Below are positions 8,089 through 17,403 of a stretch of DNA of 64,000 bases, piece by piece. How positions within the stretch are numbered: position 1 is the first letter of the stretch; the number at the start of each line of letters is the position of its first letter. The notes beneath the pieces were generated by a model. The model was not told the origin of the DNA and did no database searches. It was given only the letters and a program-made list of their open reading frames with translations. A program made the translations under genes and the position numbers. This stretch comes from Microbacterium sp. 1S1 (GTDB lineage Bacteria; Actinomycetota; Actinomycetes; Actinomycetales; Microbacteriaceae), in contig NZ_CP043430.1 in assembly GCF_008271365.1 (NCBI RefSeq), positions 62,001 through 126,000 on the forward strand, in the 5' to 3' direction.

Positions 8089-10266
8089 ATGTACCCCATG
8101 ATCGATCCCGCACTCGCCGACGCCGGACTCGGTGACGCCGAAGACGACGACTTCGACGACGCCGTCGAGGCGCCGGACTCCCAGCTCCCCGACCACCGGT
8201 ACCTGGATCGCGAGCTGAGCTGGCTCGCGTTCAACCAGCGGGTACTGGAGCTCGCGGAGGATCCGTCCCTGCCGGAGCTGGAGCGGGCGAACTTCCTGGC
8301 GATCTTCGCCAGCAACCTGGACGAGTTCTTCATGGTGCGCGTCGCGGGGCTCAAGCGGCGCATCATGACCGGCCTCGCCGTGCCGACCAACATCGGCCGG
8401 TCCCCCGTGGACGCCCTCGCCGACATCTCGCGCGAGGCTCACGCGCTGCAGTTGCGCCATGCGGACGCGTGGACCAACCTCGTCCGCCCGGCCCTCGCCG
8501 ACTCGGGCATCGAGATCACGGAGTGGCCCGACCTCACGGACGACGAGCGCTCCGCCCTGTCCGATTACTTCCAGGCGCAGGTCTTCCCTGTGCTGATGCC
8601 CCTGGCGGTCGACCCGGCACACCCATTCCCGTACATCTCCGGGCTCTCCCTGAACCTCGCCATCCGCATCCGCAACGCGCGGACCGGACGGCAGGAGTTC
8701 GCGCGCCTGAAGGTGCCGCCCATGCTGCCGCGTTTCGTCGAGGTGCCCTCGACGGGCGAGATCAAGCGCTTCCTGCGCCTCGAGGAGCTGATCGCGAACC
8801 ACCTCGGCGACCTCTTCCCCGGCATGGAGGTGCTCGACCACCACGCGTTCCGCCTCACCAGGAACGAGGACGTGGAGATCGAGGAGGACGAGAGCGAGAA
8901 CCTCATCCAGGCGCTCGAGGCCGAGCTGCTGCGGCGCCGGTTCGGTCCGCCCATCCGACTCGAGATCACCGACGACATGGACGAGGTCACGATGGACCTC
9001 CTCGTGCGCGAACTCGACATCACCGACCAGGAGGTCTACCGCCTCCCGGGGCCGCTCGACCTTCGCGGACTGTTCGATCTGTCTCGCATCGACCGCCCCG
9101 ACCTGCGGTATCCGCCGCATCTGCCGACCACCGCCGTGGCGTTCCAGCCGACGGGCTCCAACAGCCGTGCGGACATCTTCAAGGCGATCCGCAAGTCCGA
9201 CGTCCTGGTGCACCACCCGTACGAGTCGTTCACGACCAGCGTGCAGGCGTTCCTCGAGCAGGCGGCGCGCGATCCGCACGTGCTCGCGATCAAGCAGACG
9301 CTCTACCGCACCTCGGGCGACAGCCCCGTCGTGCAGGCGCTCATCGACGCCGCCGAGGCCGGCAAGCAGGTGCTCGCGCTCGTCGAGGTGAAGGCGCGGT
9401 TCGACGAGGCGAACAACATCGTCTGGGCACGCAAGCTGGAGAAGGCGGGCGTGCACGTGGTGTACGGCCTCGTCGGGCTCAAGACGCACTGCAAGCTCGC
9501 GCTCGTGATCCGCGAGGAGGACGGCATGCTCCGTCATTACTCCCACGTCGGCACCGGCAACTACAACCCGAAGACCAGCCGCATCTACGAGGACTTCGGG
9601 CTGTTCACCGCGGACGCCCAGGTGGGCAAGGACCTCACCCGGCTGTTCAACGAGCTCAGCGGCTACGCGATCGAGAAGAAGTTCAAGCGGCTGCTCGTCG
9701 CTCCGCTGCACCTCCGCAAGGGTCTCGTCCGGTTGATCGACGCCGAGCGCCGGATCGCCGAGGCGGGCAAGCCCGCACACATCCGGATCAAGGTCAACTC
9801 GATGGTCGACGAGGAGATCATCGACGCCCTGTACCGCGCCAGCGCTGCGGGCGTGAAGGTGGACGTGTGGGTGCGCGGCATCTGCAGCCTGCGGACCGAT
9901 CTCGACGGGATCAGCGACAACATCACGGTCCGCAGCATCCTCGGCCGCTACCTCGAGCACTCCCGCATCTTCACGTTCGAGAACGACGGAGATCCGCAGG
10001 TGTACATCGGCAGCGCCGACATGATGCACCGCAACCTCGACCGTCGCGTCGAGGCCCTCGTCCGGGTCACCGACACCGCGCACCTCAAGGAGCTCACCGC
10101 CTTCTTCGACCTGGCGATGGACGACCGGACCTCGTCGTGGCATCTGGGCCGCGACGGCGTGTGGGAGCGCCACGCCGTGGATGCCGACGGCAAGCCGCTC
10201 GTGGACCTGCAGGATAAGACCATGGGCATGATCCAGCGACGCCGCCGGGCGCGGGCGGTTCGATGA
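8089..10266 (+). CDS. ppk1: Polyphosphate kinase 1
   Basis: Makes inorganic polyphosphate from ATP through a phosphohistidine intermediate. The 725-residue protein shows the N-terminal helical domain ([19 protein letters not shown]), the head domain, and two phospholipase-D-like catalytic halves. In these I see [11 protein letters not shown] (His467 is the expected phosphorylated residue), [10 protein letters not shown], and [14 protein letters not shown] with the second catalytic His. Length fits PPK1. ATG 8089 is used; ATG 8098 (MIDPALA) is possible and would trim three residues. The stop overlaps the next gene by 4 bases, so ppk1-mutT1 are coupled, as in M. tuberculosis. Confidence 0.97.
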   Translation: MYPMIDPALADAGLGDAEDDDFDDAVEAPDSQLPDHRYLDRELSWLAFNQRVLELAEDPSLPELERANFLAIFASNLDEFFMVRVAGLKRRIMTGLAVPTNIGRSPVDALADISREAHALQLRHADAWTNLVRPALADSGIEITEWPDLTDDERSALSDYFQAQVFPVLMPLAVDPAHPFPYISGLSLNLAIRIRNARTGRQEFARLKVPPMLPRFVEVPSTGEIKRFLRLEELIANHLGDLFPGMEVLDHHAFRLTRNEDVEIEEDESENLIQALEAELLRRRFGPPIRLEITDDMDEVTMDLLVRELDITDQEVYRLPGPLDLRGLFDLSRIDRPDLRYPPHLPTTAVAFQPTGSNSRADIFKAIRKSDVLVHHPYESFTTSVQAFLEQAARDPHVLAIKQTLYRTSGDSPVVQALIDAAEAGKQVLALVEVKARFDEANNIVWARKLEKAGVHVVYGLVGLKTHCKLALVIREEDGMLRHYSHVGTGNYNPKTSRIYEDFGLFTADAQVGKDLTRLFNELSGYAIEKKFKRLLVAPLHLRKGLVRLIDAERRIAEAGKPAHIRIKVNSMVDEEIIDALYRASAAGVKVDVWVRGICSLRTDLDGISDNITVRSILGRYLEHSRIFTFENDGDPQVYIGSADMMHRNLDRRVEALVRVTDTAHLKELTAFFDLAMDDRTSSWHLGRDGVWERHAVDADGKPLVDLQDKTMGMIQRRRRARAVR

Positions 10267-11249
10267 CGGCGCGGCAGGTCCAGCTTCCGGAGCCCGCCAC
10301 CGACGCGAAGTGGGCGAGCAAGGCCGTGTACGCGGCCGGGGCGGTCGTGTGGCGACTCGTCGACGGCAAGCTTCGCATCCTGCTGATCCATCGCACCAAG
10401 TACCGGGACGTCACCCTGCCGAAAGGCAAAGTCGACCCCGGGGAGATGCTCGCCGAGACGGCGGTGCGCGAGGTGCACGAGGAGACCGGCATCCGCGTCG
10501 CCCTCGGGGTTCCCGTCGGGATCAGCCGCTACCACCTCGCCTCCCGGAAGCAGAAGGTCGTCCACTACTGGGCTGCGGAGGCCACCGACGCGGCGATCCG
10601 CGCCTCGACGTTCGTGCCCAACCGGGAGATCGCCGCACTGGAGTGGGTCAGCGTCAAGAAGGCTCGTGCCGCGCTGAGCTATCCCGTGGACCACGAGATC
10701 CTCGATGCGTTCGCTGCCCTCGTGGAGGACGGTGTGCTGCGGACCTTCCCGGTGATCGCTCTCCGCCATGCGAAGGCGCTGCCCCGATCGGAATGGGACA
10801 AGGCCGACGCCGCGCGTCCGCTCACCGACCGCGGCAAGCGCCAGGCCAAGGCCATCGTCGGTCCTCTCCGAGCCTTCGGCGTACGGAAGATCGTCACGAG
10901 CGACGCCGTGCGCTGCGTCCAGACCGTCGCCCCGCTGGCCAAGGCGCTGGACCGTAAGCCGGTCCTGACCGAGAAGATCAGCCAGGACGCCTGGGAGGAC
11001 GGCGTCGCCGATCTGCGTTCCGTCGTCGGCCGCCGCATCCGCGCCGGGAAGCCCGCGGTGCTGTGCAGCCACGGCCCCGTGCTCCCCGGACTGCTCTCGG
11101 AGATCGCCCTCGCGACGGGCACCCTCCGCGGCTCGTACGTCAGCAGCGCCGCCGATCTGGAGACCGGTGCGTTCTCCATCGTCCATGTCTCCGCGACGAA
11201 CCCGGGCTCAGGGATCATCTCGATCGAGACCCACGCGCCGAAGGTCTGA
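10263..11249 (+). CDS. mutT1: MutT1-like Nudix hydrolase fused to histidine phosphatase domain
   Basis: Two-domain protein of 328 residues. The N-terminal half has a full Nudix box: [20 protein letters not shown] followed by TGI. The C-terminal half is a phosphoglycerate-mutase/SixA-like histidine phosphatase beginning [13 protein letters not shown] (residues about 170-182), with a second His in [11 protein letters not shown]. The same fusion next to ppk1 is MutT1 of mycobacteria, which hydrolyses 8-oxo-GTP and diadenosine polyphosphates. ATG 10263 overlaps the ppk1 stop (ATGA). The family function is well established; activity here is inferred. Confidence 0.9.
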   Translation: MTARQVQLPEPATDAKWASKAVYAAGAVVWRLVDGKLRILLIHRTKYRDVTLPKGKVDPGEMLAETAVREVHEETGIRVALGVPVGISRYHLASRKQKVVHYWAAEATDAAIRASTFVPNREIAALEWVSVKKARAALSYPVDHEILDAFAALVEDGVLRTFPVIALRHAKALPRSEWDKADAARPLTDRGKRQAKAIVGPLRAFGVRKIVTSDAVRCVQTVAPLAKALDRKPVLTEKISQDAWEDGVADLRSVVGRRIRAGKPAVLCSHGPVLPGLLSEIALATGTLRGSYVSSAADLETGAFSIVHVSATNPGSGIISIETHAPKV

Positions 11250-11329
11250 CGCGTCGACCGGCTCAGCGCGCTTCGAAGGGCTCAGCGACCCAGGCGGCGA
11301 CTGGGATCGTCCCCAGAGAGTCGCCGGTC

Positions 11330-11385
11330 GTTCACCTGCCGTTCACCTGCTCGGGAGAGTCTCGTTAACCGTCGCCCCTAGCGTC
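11330..11385 (+). promoter_or_regulatory. PHO box and promoter region of pstS
   Basis: Two 11-bp direct repeats, GTTCACCTGCC (11330-11340) and GTTCACCTGCT (11341-11351), match the GTTCACC half-site and 11-bp spacing of actinobacterial PhoP/RegX3 boxes. They lie just upstream of the likely -35 region. A TAGCGT at 11379-11384 could be the -10 element. GTTAACC at 11364 may be a further degenerate unit. This predicts induction of pstSCAB under phosphate starvation through the kinase system at the left edge. Confidence 0.75.
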
Positions 11386-11435
11386 ACTGTGTGCCCTGCA
11401 CCGGGCCCCACCCCTCCAAGATCGAAGGATCCACA

Positions 11436-12539
11436 GTGAAGATCTCCCGAATCGCACGAATCGGCGCCATCGGCGCCGTCGCCGCTCTCGCCCTCGCCGG
11501 CTGTGCCGCGAACGAAGGCGGAGCCGGCGGCTCCAGCGAAGAGCCCTCGGAGTCCACGCTCTCCGGCACGATCGACGCGACCGGCGCGTCCTCGCAGACC
11601 GCGGCCCAGGAGGCCTGGGTCGCCGCCTTCCAGACCGCCAACCCGGACGTGACCGTCAACTACGAGCCCACGGGTTCCGGCACCGGACGTGAGAACTTCC
11701 TCGAGGGCGGCAGCAACTTCATCGGCTCCGACCGCGCGTTCAACGACGAGGAGATCGCTGCCGGCGGCTTCGGCGCCTGCGCCTCCGACGACATCGTCGA
11801 GGTCCCCCTCTACATCTCCCCCGTCGCCGTCGCGTTCAACCTCGAGGGCATCGACACCCTGAACCTCGACGCCGCCACGATCGCGGGTATCTTCGCCGGC
11901 ACCATCACCAACTGGAACGACGAGGCCATTGCGGCCCTCAACGACGGTGTCGAGCTCCCGGACCTCGCCATCTCGCCCGTGCACCGCTCCGACCCCTCGG
12001 GTACGCAGGAGACCTTCGCCAAGTACCTCAGCGCGACGGCTCCCGATGTCTGGACCTACGAGGTCTCGGACGAGTGGCCGATCCAGGGCGGCGAGGCCGC
12101 TCAGGGCACCTCGGGCGTGAAGCAGGCTCTCACGGCCGGCAACGGCGCCATCGGCTTCCTCGACGCGTCGCAGGCCGAGGGCCTCGGCCAGGTCGCGGTC
12201 GGCGTGGGCGAGGAGTTCGTCTCCTACTCGGCCGAGGCTGCCGCGAAGCTCGTCGAGGGCTCGCCGCTCGCCGAGGGCCGCGGCGAGGGTGACCTCGTCT
12301 TCGATGTCGACCCGGCCGCCGCCGCGGACGGCGCCTACCCGATCGCCCTGGTCAGCTACCTCATCGGCTGCGAGCAGTACGAGGACAGCAACGTCGCGGA
12401 GCTCGTGAAGGAGTACTTCACGTACATGGCGAGCGCCGAGGGCCAGGACGCCGCCGCCGAGAACGCCGGCAGCGCCCCGATCTCGGACGGCCTGCGCGAG
12501 CAGGTCCAGGCCGCGATCGACCTGATCCAGGTCGGCTGA
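11436..12539 (+). CDS. pstS: Phosphate-binding lipoprotein PstS
   Basis: Extracytoplasmic phosphate receptor of the high-affinity Pst ABC transporter. A lipoprotein signal (KISRIARIG, hydrophobic core, lipobox ALAGC) is followed by the mature protein. Phosphate-binding segments typical of PstS are visible: GTIDATGASSQTAAQEAW, EPTGSGTGRENFLEG, FIGSDRAFNDEE and HRSDPSGTQETF. GTG 11436 follows GAAGGA with 6-base spacing and gives 367 residues; an upstream ATG at 11391 would place a charged extension before the signal peptide. First gene of the pstSCAB operon, preceded by a PHO box. Confidence 0.96.
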   Translation: MKISRIARIGAIGAVAALALAGCAANEGGAGGSSEEPSESTLSGTIDATGASSQTAAQEAWVAAFQTANPDVTVNYEPTGSGTGRENFLEGGSNFIGSDRAFNDEEIAAGGFGACASDDIVEVPLYISPVAVAFNLEGIDTLNLDAATIAGIFAGTITNWNDEAIAALNDGVELPDLAISPVHRSDPSGTQETFAKYLSATAPDVWTYEVSDEWPIQGGEAAQGTSGVKQALTAGNGAIGFLDASQAEGLGQVAVGVGEEFVSYSAEAAAKLVEGSPLAEGRGEGDLVFDVDPAAAADGAYPIALVSYLIGCEQYEDSNVAELVKEYFTYMASAEGQDAAAENAGSAPISDGLREQVQAAIDLIQVG

Positions 12540-12564
12540 TCCTGCCGATCCACTGACGACGGTG

Positions 12565-12594
12565 CCCCCGCGTCCCCGAGCGGGCGCGGGGGCT
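12565..12594 (+). terminator. Stem-loop between pstS and pstC (possible attenuator)
   Basis: A 9-bp GC stem (12565-12573 with 12586-12594) stands 25 bases after pstS. There is no T-run, so partial termination or mRNA stabilisation is more likely than full stop. Such a loop would let PstS be made in excess over the membrane components. Confidence 0.55.
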
Positions 12595-12645
12595 CCGCCA
12601 GGTCAGCACCCGATCCATCTCCACCCGGCCCGAAACAGGGAGATC

Positions 12646-13629
12646 ATGAGCACGACCGCGCAGGAGCCGACAACGGCACCGGCACCGACACCGGCGCCGC
12701 CCACACCGATCAAGGCCAAGCAGCGTCTCGGCGACCGGGTCTTCTCCGGCACCGCACTGGCGGCCGGCATCATCATCCTGGTCGTGCTGGCGCTCGTCGC
12801 CGCCTTCCTCATCATCCAGAGCCTGCCGGCGTTCCAGCTCGACACCACCGACAACCACATCCTGCGTGGCCAGTCGTTCTGGGAGTACGTGTGGCCGCTC
12901 GTCTTCGGCACCCTCTGGGCGTCGTTCATGGCCCTGCTGATCGCCGCGCCCATCGCCATCGGCATCGCGCTCTTCATCTCGCACTACGCCCACCGCCGGC
13001 TCGCGGCGTTCCTCGGCTACATCATCGACCTGCTCGCGGCGGTGCCGTCCGTGGTCTTCGGCCTCTGGGGCGGCCTCGTGCTCGCCCCCCTGCTGCAGCC
13101 GATCTACGTGTGGCTCAACGAGAACGCCTCGTGGGTGCCCTTCTTCGGCGGTCAGGTCTCCGCGACCGGGAAGACCATCCTCACCGCCGCCCTCGTGCTC
13201 GCCGTGATGTGCATCCCGATCATGACCGCCATCTGCCGCGAGGTCTTCCTGCAGACTCCGAAGCTGCACGAGGAGGCCGCCCTCGCCCTGGGTTCGACCC
13301 GGTGGGAGATGGTGCGCATGGCCGTGCTCCCCTTCGCCCGCGGCGGCATGGTGTCGGCCGCGATGCTCGCCCTCGGCCGCGCGCTGGGCGAGACCATGGC
13401 CGTGACGATGGTGCTCTCCCCGTCCGCGGTCGTCAGCTTCCTCGTGCTCACCGCCACGAACCCCACGCCCATCCCCGCGAACATCGCCCTCGCCTTCCCC
13501 GAGGCGCACGGCACCGGCGTGAACACGCTGATCGCGACCGGCCTCATCCTCTTCGTCGTGACCTTCGCGGTCAACGCGCTGGCGCGCTGGATCGTCGCCC
13601 GCCGCGCCGAGTTCTCGGGAGCGAACTGA
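12646..13629 (+). CDS. pstC: Phosphate ABC transporter permease PstC
   Basis: First of the two membrane subunits of the Pst transporter. A Thr/Pro-rich cytoplasmic N-terminus (about 1-30) is followed by six hydrophobic segments. The permease EAA loop reads EEAALALGSTRWEMVRMAVL. ATG 12646 is preceded by AGGGAG and begins MSTTAQEP; 327 residues is normal for PstC. The stop is followed one base later by the pstA ATG, so translation is tightly coupled. Confidence 0.95.
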   Translation: MSTTAQEPTTAPAPTPAPPTPIKAKQRLGDRVFSGTALAAGIIILVVLALVAAFLIIQSLPAFQLDTTDNHILRGQSFWEYVWPLVFGTLWASFMALLIAAPIAIGIALFISHYAHRRLAAFLGYIIDLLAAVPSVVFGLWGGLVLAPLLQPIYVWLNENASWVPFFGGQVSATGKTILTAALVLAVMCIPIMTAICREVFLQTPKLHEEAALALGSTRWEMVRMAVLPFARGGMVSAAMLALGRALGETMAVTMVLSPSAVVSFLVLTATNPTPIPANIALAFPEAHGTGVNTLIATGLILFVVTFAVNALARWIVARRAEFSGAN

Positions 13630-13630
13630 C

Positions 13631-14728
13631 ATGTCCGTCCTCACCACCGCGCCTCCCGCCGCGAGCGCCACCGCCCTCACCTCCGGCCGTCTGCCCAAGT
13701 GGGCACCGTGGGCCCTCCTCGGCGTCTCGTTCGTCGTCGCTGCCGCCGTGTTCGGCGTCGCCGCGGCCGGCTCCGACACACCGCTCGCCGACTTCAACAT
13801 CGCGGGCACCGTCATCGTCGGCATCCTGCTCTACATGGTGATCATCACGGTCATCTCCTCGATCGCCGAGAGCCGCCGCAAGGCCGTCGACCGTCTGATG
13901 ACGGCCCTCGTCGCCACCGCCTTCCTCATCGCCCTGCTCCCGCTGGTCTCGCTGCTGTGGACCGTGGTGGCGAACGGCATCGAGCGTTTCGACGCCGAGT
14001 TCTTCTCCTACTCCATGCGCAACGTCGTCGGCGACGGCGGCGGTATCGTGCACGCCATCTGGGGCACGGTCCTCATCACCTTGACGGCCACGATCATCTC
14101 GGTGCCGGTCGGGCTGATGACCTCCATCTACCTCGTCGAGTACGGCCGCGGCAAGATCGCCAAGGCCATCACGTTCTTCGTCGACGTCATGACGGGCATC
14201 CCCTCGATCGTCGCCGGTCTGTTCATCTACGCCGTGTTCGCGCTCCTGATCCGTCCCGGCATCTCGATGGGCTTCATGGGCGCGCTCGCCCTCGCCGTGC
14301 TGATGACGCCGGTCGTCGTCCGCGGCAGCGAAGAGCTGCTCCGGATCGTCCCGAACGAGCTGCGCGAGGCCTCCTACGCCCTCGGCGTGCCGAAGTGGCT
14401 GACGATCCTCAAGGTCGTGCTCCCCACCTCCATCGCCGGCATCATGACCTCGGTCATGCTCGCCATCTCCCGGGTGATCGGCGAGACTGCCCCGCTGCTG
14501 CTCACCGCCGGATTCACGCAGAGCCTCAACACGAACATCTTCGACGGTCAGATGATGACCCTCCCGGTGTTCGCCTACAACCAGTACATGAACCAGGGCA
14601 CGAACCCCGATGCCGCGGTCGCACGCGCCTGGGCCGCTGCCCTCACCCTCATCCTCATCGTCATGGTGCTGAACCTGCTCGCCCGCCTGATCGCGAAGCT
14701 GTTCGCCCCGAAGGTCAACGGCCGCTGA
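13631..14728 (+). CDS. pstA: Phosphate ABC transporter permease PstA
   Basis: Second membrane subunit of the Pst transporter, 365 residues. It has an N-terminal pair of spans typical of the longer actinobacterial form. The core permease domain contains the EAA-type loop [20 protein letters not shown] and the following hydrophobic spans. It starts directly after pstC and ends 29 bases before pstB, on the same strand. No unusual features. Confidence 0.95.
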   Translation: MSVLTTAPPAASATALTSGRLPKWAPWALLGVSFVVAAAVFGVAAAGSDTPLADFNIAGTVIVGILLYMVIITVISSIAESRRKAVDRLMTALVATAFLIALLPLVSLLWTVVANGIERFDAEFFSYSMRNVVGDGGGIVHAIWGTVLITLTATIISVPVGLMTSIYLVEYGRGKIAKAITFFVDVMTGIPSIVAGLFIYAVFALLIRPGISMGFMGALALAVLMTPVVVRGSEELLRIVPNELREASYALGVPKWLTILKVVLPTSIAGIMTSVMLAISRVIGETAPLLLTAGFTQSLNTNIFDGQMMTLPVFAYNQYMNQGTNPDAAVARAWAAALTLILIVMVLNLLARLIAKLFAPKVNGR

Positions 14729-14757
14729 GCCCCCGACCACTCAGAATAGGAATCCAC

Positions 14758-15537
14758 GTGTCCAAGAGCATCGAAGTCAACGACCTCAACGTCTACTACG
14801 GCAACTTCCTCGCGGTCGAGGGCGTCTCCCTCGACATCCAGCCGCGCAGCGTGACCGCCTTCATCGGTCCCTCCGGCTGCGGCAAGTCCACCTTCCTCCG
14901 CACCCTCAACCGCATGCACGAGGTCATCCCCGGCGCCCGCGTCGAGGGCGAGGTGCTGCTCGACGGCAAGGACCTCTACGGTGCCGGCGTCGACCCGGTG
15001 CTCGTGCGCCGTCAGGTGGGGATGGTCTTCCAGCGTCCCAACCCGTTCCCCACGATGTCGATCAAGGAGAACGTGCTCGCGGGCGTGAAGCTCAACAACA
15101 AGCGGATGGCGAAGAGCGAGCAGGACGACCTGGTCGAGAAGTCGCTCACCGGCGCGAACCTGTGGAACGAGGTCAAGGACCGCCTGGACCGTCCGGGCTC
15201 CGGGCTCTCGGGCGGCCAGCAGCAGCGCCTCTGCATCGCCCGCGCCATCGCGGTCTCGCCGGAGGTGCTCCTGATGGACGAGCCGTGCTCGGCCCTCGAC
15301 CCCATCTCGACCTACGCGATCGAGGAGCTGATCGGCGAGCTCAAGAACGAGTTCACGATCGTGATCGTCACGCACAACATGCAGCAGGCCAGCCGCGTCT
15401 CCGACAAGACCGCGTTCTTCAACATCGCGGGCACCGGCAAGCCCGGCAAGCTCATCGAGTACGACGACACCACGAGCATCTTCACGACCCCGTCCGTACA
15501 GGCCACCGAGGACTACGTCTCCGGCCGCTTCGGCTGA
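14758..15537 (+). CDS. pstB: Phosphate ABC transporter ATP-binding protein PstB
   Basis: ATPase that energises phosphate import. The 259-residue product has Walker [11 protein letters not shown]-loop [13 protein letters not shown] (the PstB-specific form), ABC signature [14 protein letters not shown], Walker [15 protein letters not shown], and switch His in [14 protein letters not shown] 14758 is chosen because AGGAA lies 7 bases upstream and homologues start at this point; the open frame itself runs further upstream inside pstA in another phase. Last gene of the operon, followed by a terminator. Confidence 0.97.
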   Translation: MSKSIEVNDLNVYYGNFLAVEGVSLDIQPRSVTAFIGPSGCGKSTFLRTLNRMHEVIPGARVEGEVLLDGKDLYGAGVDPVLVRRQVGMVFQRPNPFPTMSIKENVLAGVKLNNKRMAKSEQDDLVEKSLTGANLWNEVKDRLDRPGSGLSGGQQQRLCIARAIAVSPEVLLMDEPCSALDPISTYAIEELIGELKNEFTIVIVTHNMQQASRVSDKTAFFNIAGTGKPGKLIEYDDTTSIFTTPSVQATEDYVSGRFG

Positions 15538-15556
15538 GCCCTGCCCCCTCGACTTT

Positions 15557-15585
15557 CGGGCCCGGCCGCGTCGCGTCCGGGCCCG
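15557..15585 (+). terminator. Terminator of the pstSCAB operon
   Basis: A 9-bp stem (15557-15565 with 15577-15585) 20 bases after pstB, followed by the pyrimidine-rich CTCCTCTTG. A good intrinsic terminator candidate for a high-GC genome. Confidence 0.65.
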
Positions 15586-15599
15586 CTCCTCTTGCCCCC

Positions 15600-15683
15600 G
15601 TGCATAACTCCGGAGATCGGGGGGGCACGCCGGCGTCCGGACCCGCTCACGGCGTGTCGCGCGGCATCTCCGGAGTTGTGCAC
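15600..15683. repeat. 84-bp element bounded by 18-bp inverted repeats
   Basis: GTGCATAACTCCGGAGAT (15600-15617) and ATCTCCGGAGTTGTGCAC (15666-15683) are inverted copies with one mismatch. Inside lies a second, shorter pair (CACGCCG with CGGCGTG). It sits between convergent pstB and pabC after the pst terminator. A related end, GTGCACAAC, occurs at about 34071. The size and nesting suit a REP- or MITE-like element; no ORF is inside. Confidence 0.6.
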
Positions 15684-15699
15684 AGGGAGCCGGAGCACC

Positions 15700-16584
15700 T
15701 CAGTCGCGCGGGGAGAGGAGGTAGCCGTTCAGCTCGTCCGTGAGGGCGGTGTCGACGGGAAGAGGGGTGCCGTCGATCGCGGTGATGGCGGTGGCGAGGC
15801 GCACGCTCGACACGAGCCACGCGGCGTCGGCCCGCGTGAGGTCGCCGGCCGGGATGCGGTCGTAGCCGACCTCGAAGCCCCGCGCGAGGAGGTGGTCGTA
15901 CACGCTGAGCTGGGTGGTTCCGTGGAGGATGCCGCCGTTCGGGGCCGGAGTCGTGAACCGGTCCCCGAAGCGCAGGATGAGGGAGGCCGTCGGAGCCTCC
16001 AGCACGAAGCCGTCGCTGGACACGAAGATGGCATCGTCGGCTCCGCGGCGCTTGGCCTCGCGCAGCGCCGCCATGTTCACGGCATAGGACAGCGTCTTGG
16101 CCCCGAGCAGCAGCCAGGGAGCACGCTCCGCGGCGCCGAGGTCGTAGCCGCGGTCGAGGGTGACGACCTTGACGCCGTTCCTCCGGACGGCCGCGAAGTC
16201 CGCGGCCGGGGCGGCCGTGACCCAGGCGGTCGGCGTCGGGCCGTGCTCGACGCCGCGGCTGAGGATGAGCTTGATGACCCATTCCCCCTGGTCGAGCTGC
16301 GCCGCGGCCTGCTGGATCGCCTGGCGCCACTGCTCCTGGTTCGGCACAGGGAGGTCACAGAGCCGCGCCGAGTGCGCGAGTCGCTCGAGGTGTGGAACGA
16401 CCTCCTGCGCATGCCCGCCGACGACCCCGATGGACTCGAACACGCCGTCGCCCCGTTGCGTGCTCAGCTCCCCGACGCTGAGGGCGGGGGCGGCGGCATC
16501 CACCTGGGTGAAGGTGTCGGCGTAGTCGGCGCGCTGCTCGTCGGCGGCGGCGGGGTCGATCATGAGGGCGAAGCGACGGGTCAT
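15700..16584 (-). CDS. pabC: Aminodeoxychorismate lyase-like PLP enzyme (class IV aminotransferase)
   Basis: Fold-type IV PLP enzyme of 294 residues. The PLP-binding Lys is in LLGAKTLSYAVNM, and the downstream cofactor segment is APTASLILRFGDRFTTPAP. The GDGVFESIGVV start-of-domain motif is typical. Members are aminodeoxychorismate lyases, which release pyruvate to make p-aminobenzoate for folate, or branched-chain/D-amino-acid aminotransferases. The overall length and motifs favour PabC, but the class IV families overlap. ATG 16584 is the only reasonable start. It stands alone, convergent with pst. Confidence 0.8.
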   Translation of the reverse strand: MTRRFALMIDPAAADEQRADYADTFTQVDAAAPALSVGELSTQRGDGVFESIGVVGGHAQEVVPHLERLAHSARLCDLPVPNQEQWRQAIQQAAAQLDQGEWVIKLILSRGVEHGPTPTAWVTAAPAADFAAVRRNGVKVVTLDRGYDLGAAERAPWLLLGAKTLSYAVNMAALREAKRRGADDAIFVSSDGFVLEAPTASLILRFGDRFTTPAPNGGILHGTTQLSVYDHLLARGFEVGYDRIPAGDLTRADAAWLVSSVRLATAITAIDGTPLPVDTALTDELNGYLLSPRD

Positions 16585-16634
16585 GCCACGAGCCTAGAAC
16601 GCGGGGAATACCTGCCGCCTCCTCGCGTTACACT

Positions 16635-16725
16635 GGAGTGGCCGGGCCGCATAACCCCGGGCTCCAATTTTCGCCGCTGCGAGCGGCCTTCCGCCGAGAG
16701 GCGTTCTTGCGGCCCGGTCTTTCTC
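16635..16725 (+). ncRNA. Candidate structured small RNA with closing stem and terminator
   Basis: An intergenic region with -10-like TACACT at 16629-16634, then a long-range 10-bp stem (16641-16650 with 16709-16718, one G-U pair). The stem encloses two hairpins: GCCGCT/AGCGGC at about 16673-16687 and GCC/GGC around a GAGA tetraloop at about 16693-16702. Directly after the closing stem comes TCTTTCTCT, a terminator-like tail. It is on the plus strand while both flanking genes are on the minus strand, so it is not an mRNA leader. I do not recognise it as a known family. Confidence 0.5.
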
Positions 16726-16744
16726 TGTCCGGACTCGGCCGGGT

Positions 16745-17374
16745 TCAGGCCAGGGCGCCGGTGCGCCAGAGGGCCGCCGACGCCGCGAGATCCTGGGCGT
16801 AGCTGCTCAACCGCAACGCCCGCGTGGTGAGCTCGCTGGCACGGGCCGGTTCCGTCGGCTCGTAGTCGTCCGCCGTGTGCGTCGCGCCCGAGGCCTGCAC
16901 GCGGCAGAACGCCGCCGCCCGCTCCAGTGCCACGGCGAAGTCACCGCGGAAGGCCCCGCGGAGGATGGTGTCGATGAGCGTGACGAGTTCCTCGGGGCTC
17001 GCCGGCACCGGTGCGCCGGCGACGACGGCATCGGCCGACGGCAGCTCGACCCGCCCCCGGTCGTAGAGGAGCGCCGCGGTACGGGGATCGCCGTGGATGG
17101 CGAGCTGGAGGACGTACAGCCGCCACAGCGAGCCGGGGAGGGTGCGCGACGGCGCCTTCGACCACAGCTCCGCGATCTCGTCGATGCCGTGCTCGCTCGT
17201 GAACGCGATGAGCCGCTCGACACTCGCCCCGCTCTCGTCCTCGCGGACGCGGGTCAGCAGCGCAGAGGCCGTCGCGTGCGCGACCCGCGTCTCCTCGGCG
17301 GGATCATGCCCGCCGACGATGTTGTCGAAGGCACTCGTCGGACGACGCACGGGGCGGTGATGCTGCTCGGGCAT
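16745..17374 (-). CDS. Conserved hypothetical protein (209 aa)
   Basis: A soluble, helix-rich protein with no signal or membrane segment. The N-terminus (MPEQHHRPVRRPTSAFDNIV) is basic. The middle has a recognisable run WRLYVLQLAIHGDPRTAALLYDRG, followed by an Ala-rich helical C-terminus ending in an Ala-Leu-Ala. I do not recognise a domain. ATG 17374 sits 29 bases downstream of the rskA stop; GGAGGG directly abuts it. It is the last gene of the dipZ-sigK-rskA run and may belong to that transcription unit. Confidence 0.7.
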   Translation of the reverse strand: MPEQHHRPVRRPTSAFDNIVGGHDPAEETRVAHATASALLTRVREDESGASVERLIAFTSEHGIDEIAELWSKAPSRTLPGSLWRLYVLQLAIHGDPRTAALLYDRGRVELPSADAVVAGAPVPASPEELVTLIDTILRGAFRGDFAVALERAAAFCRVQASGATHTADDYEPTEPARASELTTRALRLSSYAQDLAASAALWRTGALA

Positions 17375-17403
17375 CCCTCCAGGGTACGCCCCGCTTCGGG
17401 CGC

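Noticed and set aside
7249..10173. 974-codon open frame on the minus strand
   Set aside because: Mirror of glnR and ppk1; composition is Val/Leu/Arg/Asp-rich antisense with no domain.
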